Assembly (NCBI RefSeq): GCF_002913715.1
Contig: NZ_PPCE01000009.1
Location: 124,001-188,000 of the forward strand
Length of the DNA: 64,000 nt
Origin: Campylobacter concisus
Lineage (GTDB): Bacteria > Campylobacterota > Campylobacteria > Campylobacterales > Campylobacteraceae
Direction of reading: 5' to 3'
Part shown: piece after piece, positions 39,476 to 48,729 of the stretch
How positions within the stretch are numbered: position 1 is the first letter of the stretch
Layout: each line of letters begins with the position of its first letter
Notes under the pieces: generated by a model
The model's input: the letters and a program-made list of their open reading frames with translations, nothing else
What the model was told of the DNA's origin: nothing
The model's database searches: none
Program-made: the position numbers and the translations under genes

Positions 39476-40855
39476 ATGTCAATTTATTTCTATCAGGTCT
39501 TTTTAGCCCTCCTTGGATTTACGCTTTTTGCTGCCTTAAATAACAAGGATAAAAGTTTAAAAACACTCTTTTTACCGTCACTTTTTGGAGTCGTAGCTGG
39601 CGTATTTATTTTTAAAGTCGTTCGTCACGCACTTATAGATGATCAGTTTAAAATTTTCATCGATTCAGTGACGCTAGTTTTTCTACTAATTAGCGTTTTA
39701 TGGATATTTCTTGAGCTTAAGATAGCAAAAATTGTAACGTTTTTTGTTTTAGGCATCGGCTTTGGCTTTGGCTATAGTTCAAGCAGTGTGTTATTCCCGC
39801 TATTTGGTGGTGAGCTACTAGATACGCTTTCTGTCATTAGCTTCTTTCTAATGATATTTGCAATGATTTTGCTCGTATTTTTATTCTTTTTCATTTCGAA
39901 TTTAAAATCTAGCATTTCTCCATTAATAGCTAAAATTTTAGCTATTATCACTTTAGTTTTCTTACTAATAGATAGAAGTTCTCAGACAGCGCTTGAGCTT
40001 TTACGTGCTGGGGCTTTAAAAATAAGTAGTGAGTTAAACTCTCAGATTCTATCTGTTAGTGCAAAAGGTATTTACGTATCAGAATTTGGTACTTATTTTT
40101 ATATCTTTGTGATCTTACTTTTATGCATCACCGCACTTTTCTTTATGCCAAAAAGTATTGATAAAAATAAATTTGGTTCTATCAAATACCGCTTTACAAA
40201 AGCCATTAGAGAAAATATTTCTGATAATGCAAAATTTGCATTTTGTAGTATTTTGATAGCACTTGGATTTTCGCTCTATTATGATCTTTACGCATCTCGC
40301 CCACCTGAAATTTCAGAGCCAGTCTTGGTTGAGCCAGTGGGAGATAAATTTATATTTGATGTTGATATGCTAAAAGATAATGAACTTCACAGATTTGCCT
40401 ACATCACAGATGAGGGTAAGCAGATAAGATTCTTCTTATTAAACCGCTTTAGCGACCGTGTATCGCCTGTTATCGTCTTTGACTCTTGTATGATTTGCGG
40501 TGATATGGGCTATATAAAAAGAGGCAATGATCTTATTTGTATCTCTTGTAATGTTAGAATTTTCTTACCATCAGTTGGCAAAGAGGGTGGTTGCAATCCG
40601 ATACCAATGCCATTTATCTTCGATGGCAAAAATATCATAGTTGATTATAAAACTATTACAGATGGAGCAAATTTCTTTAGTAAGGTTGTCGAAAAAATGG
40701 TGCTTGACCCAGTTAGCCGCAAAAAGGTGAGCAACCTTGAGTCAAGATCATATTTATACTATGGACGCACATATTTCTTTGAAAATAACGAAACTCAGGC
40801 GAAATTTGAAGCAAATCCAGAAAAATATGTAGAAACAAATGGAACGTTAAAATGA
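39476..40855 (+). CDS. Membrane protein with DUF2318 metal-binding and YHS domains
   Basis: 459 residues: about eight membrane helices in the first 275 residues, then a periplasmic DUF2318-type domain with cysteines in CMICGDMGYIKRGNDLICIS and EGGCNPIPMPF, and finally a YHS-like domain (LDPVSRKKVSNLESRSYLYY ... ANPEKYV) in which the usual YHS metal Cys is not obvious. It corresponds to C. jejuni Cj1660 in the P19 locus. It probably binds iron or transfers electrons for ferric reduction outside the membrane; that is inference. It overlaps the next gene by four bases. Confidence 0.75.
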   Translation: MSIYFYQVFLALLGFTLFAALNNKDKSLKTLFLPSLFGVVAGVFIFKVVRHALIDDQFKIFIDSVTLVFLLISVLWIFLELKIAKIVTFFVLGIGFGFGYSSSSVLFPLFGGELLDTLSVISFFLMIFAMILLVFLFFFISNLKSSISPLIAKILAIITLVFLLIDRSSQTALELLRAGALKISSELNSQILSVSAKGIYVSEFGTYFYIFVILLLCITALFFMPKSIDKNKFGSIKYRFTKAIRENISDNAKFAFCSILIALGFSLYYDLYASRPPEISEPVLVEPVGDKFIFDVDMLKDNELHRFAYITDEGKQIRFFLLNRFSDRVSPVIVFDSCMICGDMGYIKRGNDLICISCNVRIFLPSVGKEGGCNPIPMPFIFDGKNIIVDYKTITDGANFFSKVVEKMVLDPVSRKKVSNLESRSYLYYGRTYFFENNETQAKFEANPEKYVETNGTLK

Positions 40856-42144
40856 AAAATATGCAACTAAGAATGATAAAAAGCTCGATCACGGGCTCAA
40901 AGGTGCAAAAGACGATGGCCTTTATCACCATCTTGCTAGCTGCTCTTTTGATAGCTTGCATGCTAAACATTACGCTAAAAATCGGCGATCAAGTAGCAAC
41001 CGAGCTTAGAGGATATGGCTCAAATATCGTTGTTTTGCCACGAGGTGAGAGCTTAAGTATCGAGATCGAGGGTAAAAATTTCACTCCACTAAAATCACAA
41101 AATTTACTCCCAGAAGCTGATATTTATAAGATAAAAGAGATCTTTTGGAGAAACAATATCGTTGCTTTTGCGCCATTTTTAGAAGCAAAGGTTAAAGATG
41201 AAAAAGGAATTGAATTTGCCTTTGAAGGAACCTATTTTGATAAAAATATTGGTCTAAAAGATGAGCCAGAATTTAGCACAGGCGTTAAGAGCTTGTATGG
41301 ATTTTGGGGCGTTGAGGGTGCTTGGCCAAAAGATGAAAGCATGGATGAAATTTTAGTAGGAGATGAGCTTGCTAAGGCTAAAAATTTAAAGGTTGGCGAC
41401 AAGCTTAGCCTTACTGGCAAAAACGGCACAAAAGAGGTTAAAATAGTTGGAATTTTAAAAGGAGCTAGTGACGAGACGCATAAGCTAGTTGGCTCACTAA
41501 AGCTTGCCGGAGATCTTTCAGGTCACGCTGGATCATATACAAAAGCTGAAGTCTCAGCTATGACGATCCCAGAAAATGACCTATCGCTAAAAGCAAGAAG
41601 AAATTTAGACAATCTTGATAGCGCAGAGTACGATAAATGGTACTGCTCAGCCTATGCAGGATCAATCGCATTTCAGATAGAAGAAAATTTACCAAACGTT
41701 AGCGCAAAGGCAAGCCTTCAAGTAAGTGATGCAGAGAGTAATATCGTAAAGAAAATCCAAAGCCTAATGGGCATCGTTAGCATCATTGCTCTTGTGGTTT
41801 CAGCCATCGGTATAACATCGCTAATGACAAGTGAAATTTACCGCCGTAAAAAAGAGATCGGTCTTTTAAAAGCCATAGGCGCAAGTAACTTTGAAATTTA
41901 CGCCCTTTTTGCTAGCGAGAGCCTTGTGGTTGCCTTTTTTGCTGGTATCACTGGAGCATTTTTAGGATACGCGCTAAGCTACGTGATGTCTTACATCATT
42001 TTTTCTCACGGAATAGGCATAGCTTGGATCGTGCTACCAATTAGCGTGGCATTTGCCCTGCTTATTTCAGTCGTTGGCTCGCTAATGCCAATGAGAAACG
42101 TCATAAATTTACTACCTGCGGAGGTGCTATATGACCGCAAATAG
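40852..42144 (+). CDS. FtsX/MacB-type ABC permease, P19 locus (first copy)
   Basis: A 430-residue permease with one N-terminal helix (about residues 20-40), a large periplasmic domain (~45-300) and three C-terminal helices. SAIGITSLMTSEIYRRKKEIGLLKAIG is the FtsX core with the E-I-G-L-L-K-A-I-G coupling motif. It pairs with the next permease and the ATPase. In C. jejuni the equivalents are Cj1661-Cj1663. This type usually exports or works mechanically rather than importing; its cargo in P19 iron uptake is unknown. Confidence 0.85.
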   Translation: MKNMQLRMIKSSITGSKVQKTMAFITILLAALLIACMLNITLKIGDQVATELRGYGSNIVVLPRGESLSIEIEGKNFTPLKSQNLLPEADIYKIKEIFWRNNIVAFAPFLEAKVKDEKGIEFAFEGTYFDKNIGLKDEPEFSTGVKSLYGFWGVEGAWPKDESMDEILVGDELAKAKNLKVGDKLSLTGKNGTKEVKIVGILKGASDETHKLVGSLKLAGDLSGHAGSYTKAEVSAMTIPENDLSLKARRNLDNLDSAEYDKWYCSAYAGSIAFQIEENLPNVSAKASLQVSDAESNIVKKIQSLMGIVSIIALVVSAIGITSLMTSEIYRRKKEIGLLKAIGASNFEIYALFASESLVVAFFAGITGAFLGYALSYVMSYIIFSHGIGIAWIVLPISVAFALLISVVGSLMPMRNVINLLPAEVLYDRK

Positions 42145-43273
42145 CAAATTCTTTTACAATACAATTTATAAAAGTTTAAAAAACGGCTCATCAAGAGTCA
42201 TGGTCATCGTAATCTCTATCTTGCTTGGAGCATGCGTGTGTGCTGCATTTGTTAATGTCTATCTTGACATTGACTCAAAGGTCTCACGTGAGCTAAAAAC
42301 TTATGGTGCAAATATGATCTTTGCTCCAAAAGATATGGCTACAAGCGATGATATGAGTGAAAAAACTTACAATGAGATGATCGCTAAAGTGCCAAAAGAC
42401 AAGCTTCTTGGTGAGAGCGGCTATCTCTTTGCTCAAGCAAATATCGGTCCAACAAATGCTATCGTCATGGGAACAAAATTTAGCAATCTAAAAAAAGTTA
42501 AACCATTTTTAGATGTTAGAGATGGAACGATGATAAATGTCGATTTTGACGATAAAAACGTGCTAATAGGCGTCGATCTAGCTCGTCAGGCTGGCTTTAA
42601 AGCAGGCGATGATATAGAAATTCGCGCCATTGGCTCAAATGAGAGCATAAATGTAAAGATAAAAGGTGTAGTCGCGAGCGGCGATAAAGAGGATGCACTT
42701 TTGATCACATCACTATCTTTGGCTCAAAAAATTTCAAATAAAGCTGGCAAAATAAACTATGCTGAAGCTGTTGTGCTTGGTAACTTTGACGAGATAACAT
42801 CGCTCGCAAAGACTATTAGTAATGATGAAATAGCTGCAAAACCAGTGGCAAAGGTTTCAAAGTCTGAGGGCTACATCTTGGAGAAAATAAAGCTATTAAT
42901 GGCACTTGTTAGCCTTGTTATTTTGCTCATTACTTCAATGTGCGTAAACACAACGCTTAGTGCTATCTTGCTCTCTCGCTCAAAGGAGATCGCACTTCTA
43001 AGAGCCATAGGTGCAAGCAAAAAAGATGTACTAAAGCTATTTGGCTTTGAGACATTTGTGACAGCGCTCATCTCAGCATTAGTTGGTGCATTTTTAGGAT
43101 ATTTACTAGCTCAAATTTTAGGTTATGCGATATTTGATTCTAGTATTGATTTTAGAATTTTAAGCATCCCAGTAGCTGTGATAATATCGCTTTTATTTGC
43201 AGCGATCGCAGCATTTTATCCGATCAAACGGGCACTTAATAATAAAATGGCAGATACATTAAGAGGAGAATGA
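42131..43273 (+). CDS. FtsX/MacB-type ABC permease, P19 locus (second copy)
   Basis: 380 residues with the same layout as the previous gene: helix near 17-38, periplasmic domain, three C-terminal helices and the coupling motif KEIALLRAIGASKKDVLKL. The two are clearly paralogous and likely form a heterodimeric permease. The start overlaps the upstream stop by 14 bases, so expression is coupled. Confidence 0.86.
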   Translation: MTANSKFFYNTIYKSLKNGSSRVMVIVISILLGACVCAAFVNVYLDIDSKVSRELKTYGANMIFAPKDMATSDDMSEKTYNEMIAKVPKDKLLGESGYLFAQANIGPTNAIVMGTKFSNLKKVKPFLDVRDGTMINVDFDDKNVLIGVDLARQAGFKAGDDIEIRAIGSNESINVKIKGVVASGDKEDALLITSLSLAQKISNKAGKINYAEAVVLGNFDEITSLAKTISNDEIAAKPVAKVSKSEGYILEKIKLLMALVSLVILLITSMCVNTTLSAILLSRSKEIALLRAIGASKKDVLKLFGFETFVTALISALVGAFLGYLLAQILGYAIFDSSIDFRILSIPVAVIISLLFAAIAAFYPIKRALNNKMADTLRGE

Positions 43274-43274
43274 T

Positions 43275-43964
43275 ATGCAAAATGCACTAGAATTAAAAAA
43301 TATTTGTAAAATTTTTGGCGATGTTAAAGCACTTGATGATATAAATTTTGAGGTTAAAAAAGGTGAGTGGGTCAGCGTAATGGGACCAAGTGGTAGTGGT
43401 AAGAGTACGCTTGTAAATATCCTTTCACTAATGGATACTCCAAGTAGTGGTACTTATATGCTTGGTGGCGATGATGCGAGCAATCTAAATGCTGACGATA
43501 CACTTAAATTTAGACGTGAAAAGATCGGTCTTATTTTTCAGCAGTTTCACTTAGTGCCATATCTTAGCGCACTTGAAAATGTGATGATCGCTCAGTACTA
43601 TCACAGCTCAGTTGATGAAGAGGATGCTAAAAAGGCGCTTGAGGCAGTTGGTCTTTCTCACAGACTAACACACAGACCAAGTCAGCTAAGTGGTGGTGAG
43701 CAACAACGCCTTTGTATCGCACGCTCGCTCATAAACGATCCTGAAATTTTAATAGCAGATGAGCCAACTGGTAACCTTGATGAAGCAAATGAAAGAGTTA
43801 TACTTGATCTATTTTGCAAGCTAAGAAAAGATGGCAAGACGATACTTCTAGTAACTCACAACCCTGATCTTGGCGAGTATGGCGATAAGATCGTCTATCT
43901 AAGACATGGCAAATTAGAGAAAATTCGCACTATTGAAAACCCAAAGGTGCCAAATGAGATATAA
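43275..43964 (+). CDS. ABC transporter ATPase, MacB/LolD type, P19 locus
   Basis: 229 residues with Walker A GPSGSGKSTLVNIL, Q-loop FQQFHLVPYLSALEN, signature LSGGEQQRLCIARSL, Walker B ILIADEPTGNLD and switch His in LLVTHNPDL. All catalytic elements are intact. It serves the two permeases encoded just upstream (1-base gap). The operon continues into a thioredoxin-like lipoprotein. Confidence 0.92.
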   Translation: MQNALELKNICKIFGDVKALDDINFEVKKGEWVSVMGPSGSGKSTLVNILSLMDTPSSGTYMLGGDDASNLNADDTLKFRREKIGLIFQQFHLVPYLSALENVMIAQYYHSSVDEEDAKKALEAVGLSHRLTHRPSQLSGGEQQRLCIARSLINDPEILIADEPTGNLDEANERVILDLFCKLRKDGKTILLVTHNPDLGEYGDKIVYLRHGKLEKIRTIENPKVPNEI

Positions 43965-44448
43965 AATTTTATTTTTATGTCTAGTCTCAGCTCTAGTTAT
44001 GGGCTGCGTCAAGCAGTATGAAAAGCATCACATCACTCTAAATGACTCAAGTGGCATTGATACGCAGTTTTTTCCAACGGAAAAGAGGCTAAAGATAGGC
44101 GATAAGCCATATATGCTATTTTTCTTTGGCACTGACTGCGGAGTGTGCAAGGCCGCGATACCTGATCTAAATACGCTTGAAAAAGAGTATGGCAAAGAGG
44201 TTCAATTCATTGGTGTTTTAGGACCTAGTAAAGGCTTTGATAAAGATATTGAGCTTTTAAAAGAGCATAACATTACCTTTAAAACTACGAGTGATAAGGT
44301 TTCTGTGGATTATTTTAGTAAGGCAGTTGGCGGTGTCATGGGTGTGCCAGTTATCTATTTTTTTGATAAAGATGGTAAGATGCGATCAAAATTTATCGGT
44401 CTTACACCAAAAAGCGTACTTGAAAGTGCTATAAGATCGCTCTTGTAG
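43954..44448 (+). CDS. TlpA-like thioredoxin-fold lipoprotein
   Basis: A 164-residue protein with a lipobox (LVSALVMGC, Cys18) and a thioredoxin fold with redox motif TDCGVCKAAIPDL and the cis-Pro loop GVMGVPVIYFF. It is therefore a lipid-anchored periplasmic disulfide reductant. C. jejuni has two such genes at this position (Cj1664, Cj1665); only one is present here. The ATG at 43954 is preferred to 43933 because AAAGGTG precedes it and the signal peptide then begins properly; it overlaps the ATPase gene by 11 bases. Confidence 0.82.
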   Translation: MRYKILFLCLVSALVMGCVKQYEKHHITLNDSSGIDTQFFPTEKRLKIGDKPYMLFFFGTDCGVCKAAIPDLNTLEKEYGKEVQFIGVLGPSKGFDKDIELLKEHNITFKTTSDKVSVDYFSKAVGGVMGVPVIYFFDKDGKMRSKFIGLTPKSVLESAIRSLL

Positions 44449-44456
44449 GAGTGAAT

Positions 44457-45035
44457 ATGAAAAATTTCTTTTTGTTTGTCTTAGCGGTATTTTTTGTTGG
44501 ATGTGCTAACAGCACTCCAAATATCTCGGTCAAAACGAGCGATCCGATCTTTTTTACGCTTAATGAATCAAACAGAAGCGTCTATATAAATTTTAAAAAT
44601 AGTGCGACCGGACAAGATGTAAATGCTGAAATTTTAAGCGAGTTTGCAAAGGCTGGCTTTAGAAATGAGCCAAATATCAAAAATGCCGACTTCATTATCC
44701 TTGGCGATGTACAAAGCTTTTCTAGGATAATCAAAAGAGATCCTAGATTTTCAATGGGAATGGGATATGGCTTTGGCAGACCAAGCTTTGGCTTTGGCTA
44801 CTCGATGTTTTTCCCATTTGGCTATTACGATGATGATGACTTTAGCACGAATAGTTATACTTATCACATGCAAGTAAGCGTGCTAGTGCGTCCAAAAAAT
44901 GGTGGCGAAAAGGCGACAAATATCTCGCTTATGCAAGCTGGCAATGTCTATTCGCCAAGCTATATCTGGCCGTTTTTTAAAGAACGCCTAGCAAAACAGA
45001 TCGTTAGCTTTTTTTATAATGTCTCGCAAAAATAG
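44457..45035 (+). CDS. Lipoprotein with Gly/Phe/Tyr-rich segment
   Basis: About 192 residues with a lipobox (FFVGC). The body contains a conserved-looking segment ITVKTSD-like, then a Gly/Phe/Tyr/Met-rich stretch (MGMGYGFGRPSFGFGYSMFF, followed by acidic DDDDF). The layout resembles the TraT-type complement-resistance lipoprotein (about 240 residues), but I cannot claim homology. GTG at 44451 opens the frame, yet the ATG at 44457 has AGGAG five bases before it. It ends the operon, 5 bases before an AGGAG-containing spacer to the next gene. Confidence 0.6.
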   Translation: MKNFFLFVLAVFFVGCANSTPNISVKTSDPIFFTLNESNRSVYINFKNSATGQDVNAEILSEFAKAGFRNEPNIKNADFIILGDVQSFSRIIKRDPRFSMGMGYGFGRPSFGFGYSMFFPFGYYDDDDFSTNSYTYHMQVSVLVRPKNGGEKATNISLMQAGNVYSPSYIWPFFKERLAKQIVSFFYNVSQK

Positions 45036-45064
45036 GAGAAATTAGTAAATTTAAAAGGATTTAA

Positions 45065-46312
45065 ATGCTAGTTGATGGAAGCTATGAAATTTCATCTTGT
45101 GATGATATTGAACTTGGTATAAAAAGAAGCTCTCCTCTCTCCTTTTATTCCTGTTATGACGATGCCAAGGATGCAAAAGCCCTTTTGGTGATTATCCCTG
45201 GGCTTGGAGAAGACTCTGACCTTGGATATAGAGCTAATCTTATGCAGACTATGGCAGAGACTTATGATGTTGCATGTATTAGTGTGGATTATCACTGCAT
45301 AGGCAACCGCCCACAGCTTGGGGCGAAATTTGGACTTGATGATATAGATTGCGAAATCTTAACAAGAGAACTATCAAGTATAGGTATAAATTTACCAATT
45401 GATCTAAAAAGTATCGACTGCCACGAGAAGGTTGATTTGCTGCTTAAATTTCTTAGCAAAGAGATTACTATTCGAAAAGAGAGAGGTATTTTGCCGGCTG
45501 ATTTTAGACTAAATGCTAGCATTACGATAGTGCCAACAAAAAATGAATATCAAAATTTTGGCGTTATGCAAGCAATGGATGTGCTAAATGCTGTGCTTTA
45601 TACAAAAAAATATATAAATAATGCCAAATTTGAACATCTGCCAGTGATAATGGTAGGTAGCTCACATGGTGGATATCTGGCACATATGTGTGCTAAGATC
45701 GCTCCATGGCTAGTTGATGCTGTGATAGATAATAGCTCTTATGCCATATTTTTATGGCGTCTTATCGGCTTTGGTAAAGAGATAAATTTTACTAACTATT
45801 TTTGTTTTGGCACTGATACTTTGTATCAAAATTTATATATTTATTTTTTTGATAAGACCTACTGGACACTTAATGAAAAATCACCATACTATTTTATTGA
45901 CGCAAGAGAAGAGATAAGAAACATCCTAAATTTAGATCATTTAAATGTTCAAAGCAGCTATAAAAAGCCAATTTACGTGAGCTATCACTGTATTTGCGAT
46001 AAAGAAATAGCTCCAGCAAAGGATAAAATCGAGCTTTACGAGGCTCTTAAGAAGCTAAAATTTGACGCGACGCTTCATATGGTAAAAGATGAGAGTGAGG
46101 TTGATGGCAAATTTATAAAGTCTCTAATGCATGGAATGGGGATGTCTTATAAACTACTTTTACAAAAAGAGCTTCCCAGTATGATGGAGAAAACTTTATC
46201 TCAAAAAAACAAGAATAGCTGCAAGAGTATTGAGTATAAATGCGGCGATATGATCTATAAATTTAGTGAAGTCTTAGATCAAATAAATCTTGAAATTTTA
46301 GATATTGCTTAG
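45065..46312 (+). CDS. DUF2920-type alpha/beta hydrolase-like protein
   Basis: 415 residues. The N-terminal part reads IKRSSPLSFYSCYDDAKDAK, then a hydrolase-like strand LLVIIPGLGEDSDLGYRANL, and near residue 205 the nucleophile elbow VGSSHGGYLAHMCAKIAPWL (Ser in G-S-S-H-G-G). These match DUF2920 proteins known in Campylobacter and Helicobacter, often near flagellin glycosylation genes, though no such genes are here. Function is unknown; a serine hydrolase activity is plausible. It follows the P19 operon by 29 bases and may be its last member or have its own promoter in the spacer. Confidence 0.7.
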   Translation: MLVDGSYEISSCDDIELGIKRSSPLSFYSCYDDAKDAKALLVIIPGLGEDSDLGYRANLMQTMAETYDVACISVDYHCIGNRPQLGAKFGLDDIDCEILTRELSSIGINLPIDLKSIDCHEKVDLLLKFLSKEITIRKERGILPADFRLNASITIVPTKNEYQNFGVMQAMDVLNAVLYTKKYINNAKFEHLPVIMVGSSHGGYLAHMCAKIAPWLVDAVIDNSSYAIFLWRLIGFGKEINFTNYFCFGTDTLYQNLYIYFFDKTYWTLNEKSPYYFIDAREEIRNILNLDHLNVQSSYKKPIYVSYHCICDKEIAPAKDKIELYEALKKLKFDATLHMVKDESEVDGKFIKSLMHGMGMSYKLLLQKELPSMMEKTLSQKNKNSCKSIEYKCGDMIYKFSEVLDQINLEILDIA

Positions 46313-46326
46313 TATTTAAAATAGTT

Positions 46327-46354
46327 AAAACTAGGCGCATAAAGACCTAGTTTT
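46327..46354. terminator. Bidirectional terminator between convergent genes
   Basis: AAAACTAGG (46327-46335) and CCTAGTTTT (46346-46354), a 9-bp perfect stem with a 10-base loop and T-runs on both strands. Confidence 0.85.
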
Positions 46355-46356
46355 TA

Positions 46357-48729
46357 TCAGTCATTATCTATCTCAAAGTCGTAAAATTCGCTTTCATACT
46401 CAACATTTCCTATTTTGCTGTATTGTATAAGAGCTGCTTTTATATTATCTATCTGCTGATACATTAGGCCAAGAGCTATTCTATTTTCGATAGCACTAGC
46501 ATCATTTAGTTTTGTTAGCTCTAAAAGCGCGATTGCGTTTGATACTTTTCCAGCTCCTGTCGCAGCCACAGATGCTAAAAATAATGTGCTAGCGTCATTT
46601 ACTTTAAACTCATCGATTGCTTGATTATAAAGTTTATAGCTCTCTTCAAAGTCGTTTGTAAAGATATCGACATAGGCTAGAGTTTGGATTAAATTTATAT
46701 TCTTTGGAGCATTTTTTAGCTCGGCTCTTAACTTATCACGCTCTCTTGTAAGTAAGCCTGAAATTTGAAGTAGCTTGATGTATTGCTTTTTGATGATATC
46801 AGCGCCGTGATAGAAAGCGTTTGAATCAAGCTGCTTGCCATTAAAGTGAATTTGTATCGCTTTTGCATACTCTTTGACATTTTGCTCTTTGTTTTTCGAG
46901 ATGAAATTTAAGATATTTGCAATAATATCATTTGGCAAAATTTTTAGTAGCTCATCAGCTTTCTTTGCCATTAGCTCGTCATTGTTTGTTACTTTTGCGA
47001 TGATGATATCAAAGGCTAAATTTAGCATTGTCTGCTCTTTTGGCTCTTCAAGCCACCTTATCATCGCACTTTGGTTGCCGCTAACCAGGCTTAGAAGCGA
47101 GGCATATAAATTTACAGGCTTTAAACTCTTGTCATTTTCTAAATTTTCGCCGATCTCTTCAATGAGTTTTGGGTTCAAATTTCTATTTATATCTAGACAG
47201 ATTGCCCCAAAAATACCTGCAAGATGGTTATTTACGTCCTGGTGATAGCTTGCTATGAAGTGTTTTGCAGCAAGGCTAAAATTTCCAAGCTGAGCGTAGC
47301 TTAGGGCGAGGTTGTATTGTAAGATAGAGTGATTTGGGTAAGTGCTGGCTAGCTCTTCAAACTCTTTATTTGCTTCCTTTAAGCGGTAGCTTAGTGCTTT
47401 TGCAATAGCTTCGCTAAGTTTTGCATTTACTCTTGAAGCAGCTGCACTTTGGCTAAGATAGTCATTTGCTGCTGATGTATCGTCTAAAAAGACGCTAACA
47501 CCACCTTTTCTTATCTGCTCGATGCTCTGTTTTGCGTCAAAGACCTTGTAAGGTGCGAAGTAAAAAAGGGTCTCATAGCGCCTTGTTCTATCAAAAAACA
47601 TATCGTCGCTAAAGTGCGCCTGAGCTAGGCTGACATCAAAAAGATCAGGCTTTAGTATCGTTTTTATCTTGTAAATTTTGCTTGGCAAAGAAGCATTGTA
47701 GTCGTAAACATCTTTGATAAATGCAGCCGCGTCGCCGTAGTCAGCAGTTTTTAGATCAATTAGTGCCTCAGTCATCTTGATAAGATCGATATTTGGCGTA
47801 TTTTTAGAAGCTTTTGTTAAATAATCCCTTGCCTTGTCATATTTGCCAAGTCTTGCATAGAGCTGTGCTAGCGTGAAGTCGGTCTTAAATTCCTTTTGGC
47901 TCTCGAGTTTGGCTATTGCTCTCTCATCATCTCCAAGAAGTGATAAAATTTTTGCACTTAAATATGCATATTCGTTTTTATAATCTGTAGTATTTGGATG
48001 AGAAAGTGCTTGAAGCGCCTCGTAATAGTTGCCTTTATAATAATTTATAAGTGCGTAGTAATAGCTATAAAGTGGCGAGTTGTTTTCATACTGCAAAAAT
48101 GATTCAGCAAGTCCTATGTAGTAGTTAAAATTTTTGGTGTTATTTAGCTCGAGTGAGCAAACGGCAGCGTTTATGGCGCTAACTGCTGTGTTTTCTCTAT
48201 CAGTTATTGCTTTGTTAAAAGATACGATCGCCTCATCACATCTTTCTTGTTTCATCTGCGAAACACCGAGGTTGTAGTTTGAGAGAGACTGGTTATAAAC
48301 AGCTATGTTTTCATAAATTTTTAGAGCCTCAAATTTATTGCCACGCTCATAAAGCTGATTGGCTTTATTTATCATTTCATCGATCTTTGAAGCGCCAAAA
48401 TTTTGCGTTTGGTAGTTGTTTTCTATATTTTTTACGATACTTGCAGCATCTATGTTCTCTTTTTTGTCTTTCTTTAGCAAGATAACTAGCAAAACCACTA
48501 TCAAGATGATAAGCACTAGAGCGACCACGCCTGCTATTATAAAGAGCTTTTTATTGCTCTTTTTTACAGGGATTGGCTCCGGGATGCTTTCATCTTGTAG
48601 CACGCCATCACTTGCGATACTCTCAAGCGAGACGATCTCTTCAGGTGTCTCGGCTTTTGCCTCTTCAGGCACTTCTTGCTCTGTTTGCTCGCCAGGTGGT
48701 TTTAAAACTACAACCTCTTCTTCAGCCAC
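46357..48729 (-). CDS. pflB: PflB-like TPR protein of the flagellar motor
   Basis: A 790-residue protein: ~60 acidic cytoplasmic residues, one membrane helix (KLFIIAGVVALVLIILIVVLL), then a large periplasmic region of TPR-like repeats (YERGNKFEALKIYENIAVYN, YEEALQALSHPNTTDYKNEYA, ASTYPNHSILQYNLALSYAQLG and others). In C. jejuni the TPR protein next to serS is PflB (Cj0390), part of the extra disks that widen the motor ring and hold many stators. Gene order here (pflB-serS-trpS-aroK-der) matches. The ATG at 48729 overlaps the serS stop. The repeat count is not determined exactly. Confidence 0.82.
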   Translation of the reverse strand: MAEEEVVVLKPPGEQTEQEVPEEAKAETPEEIVSLESIASDGVLQDESIPEPIPVKKSNKKLFIIAGVVALVLIILIVVLLVILLKKDKKENIDAASIVKNIENNYQTQNFGASKIDEMINKANQLYERGNKFEALKIYENIAVYNQSLSNYNLGVSQMKQERCDEAIVSFNKAITDRENTAVSAINAAVCSLELNNTKNFNYYIGLAESFLQYENNSPLYSYYYALINYYKGNYYEALQALSHPNTTDYKNEYAYLSAKILSLLGDDERAIAKLESQKEFKTDFTLAQLYARLGKYDKARDYLTKASKNTPNIDLIKMTEALIDLKTADYGDAAAFIKDVYDYNASLPSKIYKIKTILKPDLFDVSLAQAHFSDDMFFDRTRRYETLFYFAPYKVFDAKQSIEQIRKGGVSVFLDDTSAANDYLSQSAAASRVNAKLSEAIAKALSYRLKEANKEFEELASTYPNHSILQYNLALSYAQLGNFSLAAKHFIASYHQDVNNHLAGIFGAICLDINRNLNPKLIEEIGENLENDKSLKPVNLYASLLSLVSGNQSAMIRWLEEPKEQTMLNLAFDIIIAKVTNNDELMAKKADELLKILPNDIIANILNFISKNKEQNVKEYAKAIQIHFNGKQLDSNAFYHGADIIKKQYIKLLQISGLLTRERDKLRAELKNAPKNINLIQTLAYVDIFTNDFEESYKLYNQAIDEFKVNDASTLFLASVAATGAGKVSNAIALLELTKLNDASAIENRIALGLMYQQIDNIKAALIQYSKIGNVEYESEFYDFEIDND

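Noticed and set aside
43954-45035. Second thioredoxin-like gene, as in C. jejuni Cj1665
   Set aside because: The 44457-45035 product is a lipoprotein with no CxxC motif, so only one TlpA-like gene is present.
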